DNA of 50,981 nucleotides from Elusimicrobiota bacterium (GTDB taxonomy: Bacteria; CAYTYR01; UBA6262). Below the pieces are notes generated by a model. That model made no database searches. It had not been told where the DNA came from and worked only from the letters and a program-made list of their open reading frames with translations. A program made the translations under genes and the position numbers. How positions within the stretch are numbered: position 1 is the stretch's first letter; the number at the start of each line of letters is the position of its first letter. The stretch is taken from the NCBI GenBank assembly GCA_003153935.1, contig PMCA01000009.1, positions 1 to 50,981 of the forward strand. Reading direction: 5' to 3'. Shown one piece after another: positions 7,385-17,899 of this stretch.

Positions 7385-10300
7385 TTGAATAGAATTATAA
7401 CTGAAAGCACTCTATTTTATATGCGTTTGTACGCGCGCCTGCGCGGCGAGCATTTAGTGAAAAAACACAGGGTGGGGGAGATGCCATTACGCTCGGAGCT
7501 GTTTAGCAGCGGGCGGATGAAGCAGCATGGCAAAACTCTGGCCGGTTTGCATAAATTAACAGTCAGGCACTCTGCCAAAACGCTTTTGACCAGATTAACG
7601 GAGAATGAAGATGTCCTGGTGGAAACCCATGCCTTGCTGACTGAGGCGGTTAAGGCGAAACGCCTGATCGCGCCGGCAGGGGAATGGCTCCTGGATAATT
7701 TTTATTTAATGGAAGAACAGGTTCGTACGGCCAAGAGGCATTTACCGAAGAGTTACCATCGGGAACTGCCTCTTTTAAGCAATGGACCATCGGCTGGCCT
7801 GCCCCGCGTTTATGATATTGCCAAGGAGCTGATCGCCCATGGTGATGGACGGGTGGATCAGGAGATCCTGAGCAATTTTATGGTGGCTTACCAGGAAGTT
7901 ACCACTTTAAAACTGGGCGAATTGTGGGCGGTCCCGATCATGTTGCGCCTGACCCTGATCGAAAATCTGCGCCGGGTGGCCACACGCATCGCCGCCGAAA
8001 GGGCCGATCAGGAGTTGGCCGATCTCTGGGCGGATAAGATGGCCGAGATCGCAGAAAGGGATCCTAAGAGTTTGATTTTGGTCGCCGCCGATATGGCGCG
8101 GTCAAAACCACCCATGTCGAGCGCGTTTATCGCCGAGCTGACCCGCCGCCTGCAGGGACAGAGCCCCTCTCTGGCCTTACCACTTACCTGGATCAAGCAG
8201 TGGCTTTCTGAGGCGGGATTGACAGTCGAGCATTTGATTAATTTGGGGAACCAGAATCAGGCGGCTGACCAGGTTTCTATCAGTAATAGCGTCGGTACCC
8301 TGCGTTGGTTGGGCGCCATGGATTGGCGCGTGTTTGTTGAGACGATGAGCGCAGTCGAGCGGATACTGCGTGAGGATCCCAGCGGGTTTTATAGCCGGAT
8401 GGACTTTGCCACCAGGGATAGTTACCGTCACGTAATTGAAAAAATAGCGAAAAGCAGTAAGCTCCCTGAAAGCGCGGTAGCGCAAAAAGCGATCCAATTG
8501 GCACTAGATGCTGCCGGAAAAAATGGCACCAACGATCGGGCGGTCCATGTCGGATTCTATTTGATCGATAAAGGCCTGTCGCAGCTTGACCAAGCCAGCC
8601 GGGCGAAACGTATCCCGGTGTCGCTATATCTGGGCGCCATTGCCCTGGTCACCTTTCTTTTAGCGGGGGCACTGACCTTAGCTCTAAATACCAGGAACGT
8701 CCCTTATGGGGAAGTTATTGTTCTTGGTATTTTTTTAGTTATAGGCATTAGCCAGTTGGCTTTAGAACTGGTCAATCGTCTGGCAATGTCTATGGTAAAT
8801 CCTAAGTCTTTGCCGCGTATGGACTTTTCCCTGGGGATCCCGGCGGAATTTCTTACCTTAACGGTTGTGCCAACTATGATCACCAGCCCGAAGAACATAG
8901 AGGACCTTATCGAGGCGATGGAAGTACGGTTCCTGGCTAATCGTGATGAACATTTACGTTTTGGTTTATTGACTGATTTTCGTGACGCGCCGCAAGAAAC
9001 CCTGCCTGAGGACGCGGCGCTGCTAGGGCTGGCCAGGGATAGAATTGAAGAGCTTAACGCCAAATATAAAACAGGTGATGATATTTTCTTTCTTTTCCAC
9101 CGCCCGCGACGTTGGAATCCCCAGGAAAAATTATGGATGGGTTATGAGCGTAAGCGGGGAAAACTGGCCGACCTGAATTGGCTTCTGCGCGGAGGGCCCA
9201 AGGAGAACTTTTTACTCATAGTCGGGGATATGGCAGTTTTGACCAACGTGAAGTACATCATCACCCTGGACACGGACACGCAATTACCGCGTGATTCCGC
9301 GCGGCACCTGGTGGAAACCATGGCTCATCCCTTGAACAGGGCCTGTTACGATGAAAGCAAGCAATTTGTTTGTGAAGGCTATGGTATCCTGCAGCCGCGG
9401 GTAAGTATGAGCTTGCCGGGAGCGAATCGTTCCTGGTACGCACGTTTATACGGAGGCGAGCCGGGGATAGATCCTTATACCCGGATGATTTCCGATGTTT
9501 ACCAGGATCTATTCGCGGAAGGCTCGTACATCGGCAAGGGTATCTATGACCTGGATATTTTTGAAAAGGCGTTAAAGGGGCGGATGCCCGACGGTAAGAT
9601 ACTTAGCCATGACCTGTGGGAGGGGTGTTACGCTCGTTCGGGGCTGGTAAGCGATGTGGAATTGTATGAAGAATTTCCTTTCCGTTACAGCGCGGACGTT
9701 AAGCGCAGGCGTCGTTGGATACGCGGGGATTGGCAATTAATAGGATGGTTAAGGTCCAAAGTCCCGGCTGCGAACGGCCAGGAACAGAAAAATACCCTAT
9801 CCATATTATCGCAATGGAAACTTTTTGATAATTTACGGCGCAGCCTGGTGCCGGCTTCATTAATGATCCTGTTAGTGATGGGTTGGGCGATCTTGTCAGC
9901 TCCCTGGTTTTGGACATGTATGGTCATGGGGATCATCTTTCTCCCGTCGTTGATCAGTTCTGTTTTAGAGATGTTTAACAAGCCGAAGGAAGTTTTGCTA
10001 AAGCAACATTTAAACGCGCTCGCGCGTTCGACAGGTTGGCGTTTTGCTGAAAGAGCCTTTACCTTCGCCTGCCTGCCCTATGAGGCCTTCTTTAGCCTGG
10101 ATGCGATAGTGCGCACCGCGGTACGAATGCTGATAACCCATAAACGGCTGCTGGAATGGAATTTGTCCCCGGATACAAATGGAGCGGATCTTATCAGCTC
10201 ATTCCGTTTAATGTGGATATCTCCCGTGACGGCAATGCTGGTGTTTATTTATATCGGGGCTGCGAATCCCTTATCCTTGACCGTGGCCGGACCAATATTA

Positions 10301-13300
10301 TTGTTATGGGCCGCATCCCCGGCTATAGCCTGGTGGATTAGCCTTCCTCTGACGCGGCGGGAAGCAAAACTTAGCGCCGGGCAATTCCTTTTCCTCCGCA
10401 AGCTCTCACGAAAAACCTGGTCTTTTTTTGAGACTTTAGTCGGTCCCGAAGGCCATTGGTTACCGCCTGATAACTACCAGGAATATCGCAGCGTCAAGAT
10501 CGCGCATCGCACCTCACCCACAAATATAAGCCTGGCGCTGCTGGCGAATTTGTCGGCGTATGATTTTGGCTATATTACAGCCGGTACGCTGATCGAACGC
10601 ACCCAAAATACCTTTAACACCATGGCCGGTTTGCAACGATTCAAAGGCCATTTTTATAACTGGTATGATACGCAGTCTTTACAGCCTCTCCTGCCCAGCT
10701 ACATATCAACAGTGGATAGCGGCAACCTGGCCGGGCATCTATTGACCCTGAGGCCGGGATTGCTGGCTCTGGGCGATGATAAGATCGCCGGGGCGCGTTT
10801 ATTTGCCGGCCTGCAAGACACGCTTATGGTCCTGCTGGATTCTATAAAAGATATCAATTTACTTTCGATCGACCAGCTACTGAAAGACCTGAGGCTGGCT
10901 TGCGAAGTGAGGCCAACTACTCTGGAGCAGGCTCGTCTGGGTCTGGAAACTCTGACCCGGTACTCCGAAGAACTCAGCAGTAAACTTTCTACCGCTACAG
11001 AGGGCGAAGCGGCGGAGTGGGTTCAATCTTTTATACGGCAAGGCCGCCAGGCTCTTGATGACCTGACATTCCTGGTCCCGCAGGATATTCCTGGCCTTAC
11101 AGGGATCCCGACACTGCGGGAGCTGGCCAAAATTGACGGCGAGGTTGGCGTGCGCGCGCAAAAACGGATCACAGAAATTGAACGCTTGGTCCGGCAAGCC
11201 GGCGAATTCGCGCAGATGGAATATGATTTTCTCTATGACCCGGCCCTACACTTATTGAGCGTGGGATACCACATAGAGGAGCGTAAATTGGACCCAAGTT
11301 TTTACGATCTACTGGCCTCGGAAGCGAGGGTGGGTTATTTCACGGCGATCGCCCAGGGAAAAGTTCCCCAGGAAAGCTGGTTCGCCCTGGGACGCTTGCT
11401 GACGAATACCGGCGGGAAACCGGTGCTTTTATCCTGGAGCGGTTCGATGTTCGAATACTTGATGCCGCTGTTGGTGATGCCAACCTATGAAAATACCCTG
11501 CTGGAGGAGACTTACCGGTCGGTGGTGGATATACAGATAGAATACGGGAAACTGCGCGGCGTAGCCTGGGGTATGTCGGAGTCCGGTTATAATACCATGG
11601 ACGTTAATTTTAACTACCAGTACCGCGCGTTCGGCGTACCGGGGTTGGGATTCAAGCGCGGGCTGGCTGAGGATCTGGTCATCGCGCCCTATGCCTCCAT
11701 ACTGGCCTTGATGGTGGCTCCCGAGCAGGCCTGCCTGAATTTGCAGCGACTGGATCAGGAAGGGGTGATGGGAAGATTCGGATTTTATGAAGCAGTCGAT
11801 CACACTCCGTCCCGTCAGCGGCGCGGTGAATCGAGTGTGGTGATCCGTTCATTTATGGCACATCACCAGGGTATGAGCTTTCTTTCTCTGGCCTATTTAT
11901 TATTAGATCGCCCCATGCAAAAACGGTTTCAGTCCGATCCGCTTTTCCAGGCAACCATGTTATTGCTGCAGGAGAAGGTTCCTAACGTCAGGCCGTCCTA
12001 TACCCATGCCGACGAACCAGACGACATCCGGACACTTTCCGGAGAAACGCAAATACCGGTCCGCGTTCTGAAAACTCCTGACACCCTGATACCAGAGGTA
12101 CAATTATTGTCCAACGGCCGGTATCATGTGATGGTGACGAACGCGGGAGGAGGATACAGCCGCTGGAAGGATATGGCCGTCACCCGCTGGCGTGAGGACA
12201 GCACCTGCGATAACTGGGGCGCGTTTTGTTATATTCGCGACCTGTCGAGCGGGGAGTTCTGGTCTACCGCTTATCAGCCGACGCTGCAAAAGCCCAAGAA
12301 TTATGAAGCGATTTTTTCCGAGGGACGCGCGGAGTTTCGCCGACGCGATCATGATATCGATTCCCATACTGAGATCGTGGTTTCGCCGGAAGATGACATC
12401 GAATTGCGCCGCGTGCACCTTACTAACCGATCATGGTTGAAGAGGACGATCGAGGTAACCAGTTACGCGGAGGTGGTCCTGTCCTCAGATGCCGCGGACG
12501 CACTGCATCCCATGTTCGGCAATCTTTTTGTCCAAACGGAGATTATCCAGCGGCGGCAGGCGATCCTGTGTTCCCGGCGCCCCCGTTCCCTGGACGAACA
12601 CCCGCCGTGGATGTTTAATTTAATGGCCGTGCATGGCGCCGAGGCCCAAAAGGTTTCTTATGAAACGGATCGTACACGGTTTATCGGGCGAGGCTATAGT
12701 ATGGCCGCACCTTATGCCATGAGCCAGGCTACACCGCTTTCCGGGAGCCAGGGTTCGGTGCTGGACCCGGTAGTGGTTATCCGCAGCCAGATCGTCGTTG
12801 AGCCGGACCAGACAGTCATCATTGATATGGTTTCCGGCATTGGTGAAACGCGGGAGTTGGCTTTAGCTCTCATTGAAAAATACCGGGACGAGAGGATAGC
12901 GGACCGGGTGTTCGAACTGGCCTGGACGCACAGTCAGGTAGTATTGCGGCAGATCAACGCCACTGAGGCGGACGCGCAACTTTATGGAAAACTGGCCGGC
13001 TCAATTATTTACGCTAATTCTTCACTGCGTGCGGACGCCAGTGTTCTGACGCAGAACCGCCGCGGTCAAAGCGGTCTCTGGGGTTACGCTATTTCCGGCG
13101 ACCTGCCTATAGTTCTCCTGCAGATCGGGGATACGGATAATATCGAGATGGCTCGCCAGATGGTGCAGGCGCACGCCTATTGGCGCTTAAAAGGGTTAGC
13201 GGTCGACCTAGTGATCTGGAATGAAGCTTTGTCCGGTTACCAGCAATTAATGCAGGAACAGATTATGGGTATGATCACGGCGAGCGTCCAGGAGAAGATA

Positions 13301-15925
13301 GCCCGTAATACCGGTGAGATATTCGTGCGCCCGGCCGAACAAATATCCAACGAGGAACGTATCCTGCTGCAGTCAGTGGCGCGGGCCATTATTTCGGACC
13401 GCCGGGGAACATTAGCCGGCCAGATCAACCGTCGTAATACCGGAGAATTTCCCATTCCGCGGTTTATACCGGTTAAAACGTATCGTCCCGAACTTGTATC
13501 GGCAGGGGGTGAGTCCGGAAAAGAGTTGGTATTTTTTAATGGCTTGGGAGGCTTTGCTCCGGACGGGCGTGAATACGTCGTCAAACTTGCGCCGGGCCAC
13601 GTAACACCAGCGCCATGGGTGAATGTCTTGGCGAATCCGCATTTCGGCACCGTGGTTTCAGAGAGCGGGATGGCTTATACGTGGAGCGAAAATGCCCATG
13701 AATATCGCCTGACGCCCTGGAACAATGATCCCGTGAACGATCTGGCCGGAGAAGCTTTTTATTTGCGTGATGAAGACACGGGCCATTTCTGGTCCCCAAC
13801 GCCTAAGCCGGTTAATTCAGGACAGCCTTACCTCAGCCGGCATGGATTCGGCTATAGCGTATTTGAGCATGATGAGGGAGGCATTCATTCGGAATTATGG
13901 GTCTATGTAGCTTTGGATACAGCGGTAAAGTTCTCCGTCCTTAAAATTCGTAACCTGTCCGGCCGGGACCGCCGGCTTTCCGCCACCGGTTATGTGGAGT
14001 GGGTTCTGGGAGATCTCAGACCCAAAACAATTATGCAGGTAAGCACCGAAGTTGATCTTATAAGCGGCACGCTCTACGCGCGCAATCCGTACAGTACGGA
14101 ATTTTCTGGTACCGTGGCTTTCTTCTCGGTAGATGATGTCTCAGGAACGGTCAGCGGCGATCGCACGGAATTCATCGGGCGCAATGGCTCACTACAAAAT
14201 CCGGCGGCTATGTCACGCGCGCATCTTTCCGGTAAAATAGGAGCGGCTTTAGATCCCTGCGCCGCACTACAGGTCCCATTTGACCTGGCTGACGGGGAAA
14301 AACGGGAGATAGTTTTTACGCTGGGCGCCGGTAATGGCCTGGATGAGGCTCGTAATCTGGTGCAGCGTTTCGGCGGAGCGGACGGGGCGCATGAGGCTTT
14401 GACAGCGGTGTCCGAGTACTGGACGCGCACATTGGGAGCAGTGCAGGTGGAAACGCCGGATAAATCGCTCAACGTGCTGACCAACGGCTGGCTGCTTTAT
14501 CAAACTCTGGCTTGCCGTGTGTGGGCGCGCAGCGGTTTTTATCAATCCGGCGGCGCGTTCGGTTACCGCGACCAGTTACAGGACGTGATGGCTCTTATCC
14601 ATAGTGAACCACGTCTGACGCGGGAGCATTTGCTTTTATGCGCAGCCCATCAATTTAGCGAGGGAGATGTCCAGCATTGGTGGCATACGCCAGCGGGCCG
14701 GGGCGTGCGCACCCATTGTTCGGATGATTATCTCTGGTTGGCATTAGCCACCAGCCAATACGTTCTCAGTATCGGGGACACGGGAGTATTGGATGAATTG
14801 ATCCCTTCCCTGCGCGGCCGGTTGGTGAACGCGGAAGAAGACTCGTATTATGACCTGCCCAGCCAGTCACCGGAGAAAATCAGTTTGTACGAGCATTGCC
14901 AGCGAGCTATTATCAAGGGTCTTAATTTTGGGGAACACGGGTTGCCCCTGATGGGATCGGGAGATTGGAACGATGGGATGAACCTGGTCGGCCAAAAGGG
15001 CCAGGGGGAAAGCGTTTGGCTGGGATTCTTCCTGTATGAAGCGCTGATGAAGTTTAGCCAGATCGCCGAGCAGCGTGGTGACCTGGCTTTCGTGAAGACC
15101 TGCCGAACCCAGGCGGCTAAGTTGCGTCAGAATATTGAAAGGGATGGTTGGGACGGTGAGTGGTACAGGCGCGCGTATTTTGATGACGGGTCGCCTCTCG
15201 GATCTGCGAGTAATACGGAGTGCCAGATAGATTCTATCGCCCAAAGCTGGTCGGTCCTTTCCGGGGCCGGCGATCCCCAGCGGGCGCGCCGGGCTATGGA
15301 GTCACTCTCTCAGCGTCTGGTTCGCCGGGACAGCCGGATCATCCAACTCCTGGATCCGCCGTTTGATAAATCCAGTTTGAACCCCGGCTATATCAAGGGT
15401 TATGTTCCCGGTGTGCGTGAAAATGGCGGACAATATACTCATGCGGCTATCTGGGCGGCTATGGCCTTTGCCCGGCTGGGCGACAACCGGCAGGCCTGGG
15501 AACTTCTCGGGATGATCAATCCCATTAATCACGCCAGATCTGCGGCTGATGTTAATACCTATAAGGTAGAGCCTTATGCCGTCGCGGCCGACGTGTACGC
15601 GGTGGCGCCCCACACCGGACGGGGCGGGTGGACCTGGTATACCGGCTCGGCCGGGTGGATGTACCGCCTGGTCCTGGAATCGCTGTTGGGGTTAAAACTG
15701 GAAGTAAATAAGCTGACGATAGAACCCTGCTTGCCAGCGGATTGGCCGTCATGCAAAATACGCTACCGGCATCAGGAGACAATTTATGATATCGAAGTGA
15801 TACGCCTGACCGACGGCAGCAAGCAGACCGTGATAAAAATAGATGGATTTAAACAAGAGAACAGGAGCATTCCGCTTAATGACGATCACCAGGAACACCG
15901 CGTTGAAGTGCAAATTCCCGCCTAA
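7385..15925 (+). CDS. ndvB: Cyclic beta-1,2-glucan synthase (NdvB/ChvB type)
   Basis: A giant inner-membrane enzyme of about 2846 residues, the normal size for NdvB/ChvB, which builds cyclic beta-1,2-glucan (an osmoregulated periplasmic glucan) from UDP-glucose. Domains in order: an N-terminal helical region; membrane helices near 410-465; a GT84 glycosyltransferase domain (about 520-800) with DTDT at about 629 and a QxxRW-like RRRRWIRGDWQ; further membrane helices (about 825-985); a glycoamylase-like domain (about 1280-1520, with GMSESGYN); two sugar-binding supersandwich domains; and a C-terminal GH94 phosphorylase domain with GSGDWNDGMN (about 2525-2532) that trims chain length. The start is uncertain: TTG at 7385 has AGGGG eight bases upstream, while TTG 7367 and ATG 7421 are alternatives. 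The upstream gene and site D suggest stress-controlled expression. Confidence 0.92.
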   Translation: MNRIITESTLFYMRLYARLRGEHLVKKHRVGEMPLRSELFSSGRMKQHGKTLAGLHKLTVRHSAKTLLTRLTENEDVLVETHALLTEAVKAKRLIAPAGEWLLDNFYLMEEQVRTAKRHLPKSYHRELPLLSNGPSAGLPRVYDIAKELIAHGDGRVDQEILSNFMVAYQEVTTLKLGELWAVPIMLRLTLIENLRRVATRIAAERADQELADLWADKMAEIAERDPKSLILVAADMARSKPPMSSAFIAELTRRLQGQSPSLALPLTWIKQWLSEAGLTVEHLINLGNQNQAADQVSISNSVGTLRWLGAMDWRVFVETMSAVERILREDPSGFYSRMDFATRDSYRHVIEKIAKSSKLPESAVAQKAIQLALDAAGKNGTNDRAVHVGFYLIDKGLSQLDQASRAKRIPVSLYLGAIALVTFLLAGALTLALNTRNVPYGEVIVLGIFLVIGISQLALELVNRLAMSMVNPKSLPRMDFSLGIPAEFLTLTVVPTMITSPKNIEDLIEAMEVRFLANRDEHLRFGLLTDFRDAPQETLPEDAALLGLARDRIEELNAKYKTGDDIFFLFHRPRRWNPQEKLWMGYERKRGKLADLNWLLRGGPKENFLLIVGDMAVLTNVKYIITLDTDTQLPRDSARHLVETMAHPLNRACYDESKQFVCEGYGILQPRVSMSLPGANRSWYARLYGGEPGIDPYTRMISDVYQDLFAEGSYIGKGIYDLDIFEKALKGRMPDGKILSHDLWEGCYARSGLVSDVELYEEFPFRYSADVKRRRRWIRGDWQLIGWLRSKVPAANGQEQKNTLSILSQWKLFDNLRRSLVPASLMILLVMGWAILSAPWFWTCMVMGIIFLPSLISSVLEMFNKPKEVLLKQHLNALARSTGWRFAERAFTFACLPYEAFFSLDAIVRTAVRMLITHKRLLEWNLSPDTNGADLISSFRLMWISPVTAMLVFIYIGAANPLSLTVAGPILLLWAASPAIAWWISLPLTRREAKLSAGQFLFLRKLSRKTWSFFETLVGPEGHWLPPDNYQEYRSVKIAHRTSPTNISLALLANLSAYDFGYITAGTLIERTQNTFNTMAGLQRFKGHFYNWYDTQSLQPLLPSYISTVDSGNLAGHLLTLRPGLLALGDDKIAGARLFAGLQDTLMVLLDSIKDINLLSIDQLLKDLRLACEVRPTTLEQARLGLETLTRYSEELSSKLSTATEGEAAEWVQSFIRQGRQALDDLTFLVPQDIPGLTGIPTLRELAKIDGEVGVRAQKRITEIERLVRQAGEFAQMEYDFLYDPALHLLSVGYHIEERKLDPSFYDLLASEARVGYFTAIAQGKVPQESWFALGRLLTNTGGKPVLLSWSGSMFEYLMPLLVMPTYENTLLEETYRSVVDIQIEYGKLRGVAWGMSESGYNTMDVNFNYQYRAFGVPGLGFKRGLAEDLVIAPYASILALMVAPEQACLNLQRLDQEGVMGRFGFYEAVDHTPSRQRRGESSVVIRSFMAHHQGMSFLSLAYLLLDRPMQKRFQSDPLFQATMLLLQEKVPNVRPSYTHADEPDDIRTLSGETQIPVRVLKTPDTLIPEVQLLSNGRYHVMVTNAGGGYSRWKDMAVTRWREDSTCDNWGAFCYIRDLSSGEFWSTAYQPTLQKPKNYEAIFSEGRAEFRRRDHDIDSHTEIVVSPEDDIELRRVHLTNRSWLKRTIEVTSYAEVVLSSDAADALHPMFGNLFVQTEIIQRRQAILCSRRPRSLDEHPPWMFNLMAVHGAEAQKVSYETDRTRFIGRGYSMAAPYAMSQATPLSGSQGSVLDPVVVIRSQIVVEPDQTVIIDMVSGIGETRELALALIEKYRDERIADRVFELAWTHSQVVLRQINATEADAQLYGKLAGSIIYANSSLRADASVLTQNRRGQSGLWGYAISGDLPIVLLQIGDTDNIEMARQMVQAHAYWRLKGLAVDLVIWNEALSGYQQLMQEQIMGMITASVQEKIARNTGEIFVRPAEQISNEERILLQSVARAIISDRRGTLAGQINRRNTGEFPIPRFIPVKTYRPELVSAGGESGKELVFFNGLGGFAPDGREYVVKLAPGHVTPAPWVNVLANPHFGTVVSESGMAYTWSENAHEYRLTPWNNDPVNDLAGEAFYLRDEDTGHFWSPTPKPVNSGQPYLSRHGFGYSVFEHDEGGIHSELWVYVALDTAVKFSVLKIRNLSGRDRRLSATGYVEWVLGDLRPKTIMQVSTEVDLISGTLYARNPYSTEFSGTVAFFSVDDVSGTVSGDRTEFIGRNGSLQNPAAMSRAHLSGKIGAALDPCAALQVPFDLADGEKREIVFTLGAGNGLDEARNLVQRFGGADGAHEALTAVSEYWTRTLGAVQVETPDKSLNVLTNGWLLYQTLACRVWARSGFYQSGGAFGYRDQLQDVMALIHSEPRLTREHLLLCAAHQFSEGDVQHWWHTPAGRGVRTHCSDDYLWLALATSQYVLSIGDTGVLDELIPSLRGRLVNAEEDSYYDLPSQSPEKISLYEHCQRAIIKGLNFGEHGLPLMGSGDWNDGMNLVGQKGQGESVWLGFFLYEALMKFSQIAEQRGDLAFVKTCRTQAAKLRQNIERDGWDGEWYRRAYFDDGSPLGSASNTECQIDSIAQSWSVLSGAGDPQRARRAMESLSQRLVRRDSRIIQLLDPPFDKSSLNPGYIKGYVPGVRENGGQYTHAAIWAAMAFARLGDNRQAWELLGMINPINHARSAADVNTYKVEPYAVAADVYAVAPHTGRGGWTWYTGSAGWMYRLVLESLLGLKLEVNKLTIEPCLPADWPSCKIRYRHQETIYDIEVIRLTDGSKQTVIKIDGFKQENRSIPLNDDHQEHRVEVQIPA

Positions 15926-16040
15926 ATCCTTGAATTATTAACAATAATCATGATAAAATCAATTATGGATCAATAAAGCTTTGCAAGTAATATGGTAGAA
16001 GTAGGTGTCCGGCAGGGAAAGGGAAGGACAGTAGTTACAA

Positions 16041-17105
16041 ATGTTCTGGACAATATTAATTATATTCGTGTCATTGATGCAGATATATGTCTTCTGGCGC
16101 GCGGCCACAGTGCCGTGGATACAGCGCCATGTGCCGCGGAAATATCTCATCTGGGGCGGCATAGTCATTTGGCTGGCTTTTGTCCTGGGGCGGAATCTGC
16201 TGCATGATCCATATACCATTATCTGGTTAGGTATGGTGTTCCTGCTGGCTGTCGCTATGCTGGCGGCGGATATTATAACGCTGTTTGGTTGGCTCTTTCG
16301 CAAAACTGCCCCGGTCATCAGGGGATACGCGCTGATAGCTGGCGGGATATTAATAATAATAGCAATAGTACAGGGGGTGCGGCCGCCGGTGGTGAGAGAC
16401 TACGCGGTAGATATGCCTGGCCTGCCAAAGAAGCTGGATGGTTTAGTGATAGTAGCGCTGGCAGATACGCATTTGGGGTCGATCCTTGGTCCCCAGTGGC
16501 TGGATGAGCGCCAAATACAGGTACAGGCTATGCAGCCGGATATGATCTTCTTTCTCGGTGATACCATTGACCGCTATGACCCGTCATCCGTGGATATATT
16601 CTTACCGGGGCTCAAGAAATTTACCGCTAAGTACGGGGTATGGGCTATCTCCGGTAATCATGACCGACAGGAAGACAGGATAGCAATGCTCCGGAAAGCG
16701 GGATTTAAAGTACTACTCAACCAGTGGACTGAGGTTCAGCCGGGTCTTATCCTGGCTGGCGTTGAGAGCCCGGATCATCATGGTGAAACCATAAACAAAG
16801 ATCCGCTTATTGATAAAACGCTTAAAGGTAAACCCGCGAAAACAACAATATTGCTCTCGCATGAGCCCTTAGGGTATGTACGGGCTGCCTCTTCAGGCGT
16901 AAACTTAATGCTGAGCGGGCATACGCATGGGGGGCAAATATGGCCGTTCAATTACCTGGAGCGAATAGAATTTCCTTTAATAGCCGGCAGGTATGAAGTG
17001 GACAGGATGACTGTTATCGTGAGCCGGGGGACGGGCAGCTGGGGGCCGCGGATGCGGCTTTGGTATCCGGGGGAAATATTAAGGATAACGTTAAGGAGTT
17101 TTTAG
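16041..17105 (+). CDS. Membrane-anchored metallophosphoesterase (YkuE-like)
   Basis: A 354-residue protein with four hydrophobic helices in the first 110 residues and a calcineurin-like phosphoesterase domain after about residue 130. The five metal-ligand blocks are all present: D142-T-H144, GDTID at 173-177, GNHD at 205-208, SHEP at 273-276 and GHTHG at 293-297. This matches the YkuE/YaeI branch, which in some bacteria acts on UDP-diacylglucosamine or related envelope substrates. Substrate here is not known. The domain order implies the catalytic part lies on one face of the inner membrane. GGAAGGA lies 12 bases before the ATG, a rather long spacing. A strong inverted repeat follows directly on its stop codon. 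Confidence 0.85.
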   Translation: MFWTILIIFVSLMQIYVFWRAATVPWIQRHVPRKYLIWGGIVIWLAFVLGRNLLHDPYTIIWLGMVFLLAVAMLAADIITLFGWLFRKTAPVIRGYALIAGGILIIIAIVQGVRPPVVRDYAVDMPGLPKKLDGLVIVALADTHLGSILGPQWLDERQIQVQAMQPDMIFFLGDTIDRYDPSSVDIFLPGLKKFTAKYGVWAISGNHDRQEDRIAMLRKAGFKVLLNQWTEVQPGLILAGVESPDHHGETINKDPLIDKTLKGKPAKTTILLSHEPLGYVRAASSGVNLMLSGHTHGGQIWPFNYLERIEFPLIAGRYEVDRMTVIVSRGTGSWGPRMRLWYPGEILRITLRSF

Positions 17106-17155
17106 GCTGTCTCGGGTCGATTTCTTGGACGCGAAATCAACACCGCGACAGCTAA
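17102..17155 (+). other. Long imperfect inverted repeat after the phosphoesterase stop codon
   Basis: Two 23-base arms (17102-17124 and 17133-17155) pair over about 20 positions around an 8-base loop and include the TAG stop of the preceding gene. No T-run follows, so it is not a classical terminator. It could protect the upstream mRNA from exonucleases or be a remnant of a mobile repeat. I cannot decide between these from the sequence. Confidence 0.55.
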
Positions 17156-17204
17156 TCAAAATATAAGAAAACGGTTGCAAATAATTTAGCAGGAGGTTGA
17201 TCGT

Positions 17205-17885
17205 ATGAATATTTTGCGGAGAATGGTGAGTTTATTGTTGGTTGCTGGTTTAGCAGTTATGCTGGCGGGGTGCGCATCTACCGGGGGGAAGCTGCCCCAA
17301 GTGAAAGTTATACAGGTGCCTTTAATGGTTTATTCGCTGGCGGTGCCCAATGTTGAAACCAGGGGTAAGAATTATATCATAACTTCTGCTATGAAAGACC
17401 TGGGAGATGAGGACCTGGAATTCCAGGAAGCGGCCCGGTATGTCAGGAATGCCCTGTCACAAAGAGGATACACCCTGGTTGACAGCAAAGAGAAGGCCGA
17501 CCAGGAGGTCCGCTTGGCCTATGGAGTAGGGGAGCCACAGACAACCACTACTACAACCACTACCGGGGGTTACGGCTATCCTGTTGGCTGGTGGTGGAAT
17601 TTCGTGCCGCCTACTACGCAGACAGACCAAACTACGGTTTATACGACTAGTGTAGTATTAGCGGCATATGACCTGAAGACCCCGGGCAAGCTGGCCCAGA
17701 TATGGAAAACCAATTTGTCATATGAGAGCATCTGGCAAACAACACCTAAGAATTCTTTAGTATTAGTAGAAATGCCAAATATGCTGGCAGCGGCGGTAGA
17801 TTATATAGCGACCAATAAGGGGCATATGTCTATCTTCCTGTATGCGGGGGAATGCCAGGCGGTGGCGGATATTAAGAAGCAATAA
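17205..17885 (+). CDS. Outer-membrane-type lipoprotein, DUF4136-like
   Basis: A 226-residue lipoprotein: basic start, hydrophobic stretch and the lipobox LAGC with the acylated Cys23. The body has a DUF4136-like layout: an early domain ending in a conserved R-x-A-L-x-x-x-G-Y-x-L-V element, a low-complexity Thr run followed by Gly/Tyr/Trp-rich sequence (about residues 110-130), then beta-rich sequence with an alanine-helical end. DUF4136 proteins are periplasm-facing lipoproteins of unknown function. The start follows AGGAGG. It heads a run of closely spaced + strand genes for small or exported proteins. Confidence 0.65.
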   Translation: MNILRRMVSLLLVAGLAVMLAGCASTGGKLPQVKVIQVPLMVYSLAVPNVETRGKNYIITSAMKDLGDEDLEFQEAARYVRNALSQRGYTLVDSKEKADQEVRLAYGVGEPQTTTTTTTTGGYGYPVGWWWNFVPPTTQTDQTTVYTTSVVLAAYDLKTPGKLAQIWKTNLSYESIWQTTPKNSLVLVEMPNMLAAAVDYIATNKGHMSIFLYAGECQAVADIKKQ

Positions 17886-17899
17886 AAGGGAGGTAAAGA

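Noticed and set aside
8177-15782. Several antisense reading frames of 60-137 residues inside the glucan synthase gene
   Set aside because: They lie opposite a well-supported 2.85-kilo-residue protein, have no ribosome binding sites or family motifs, and arise from its codon use.
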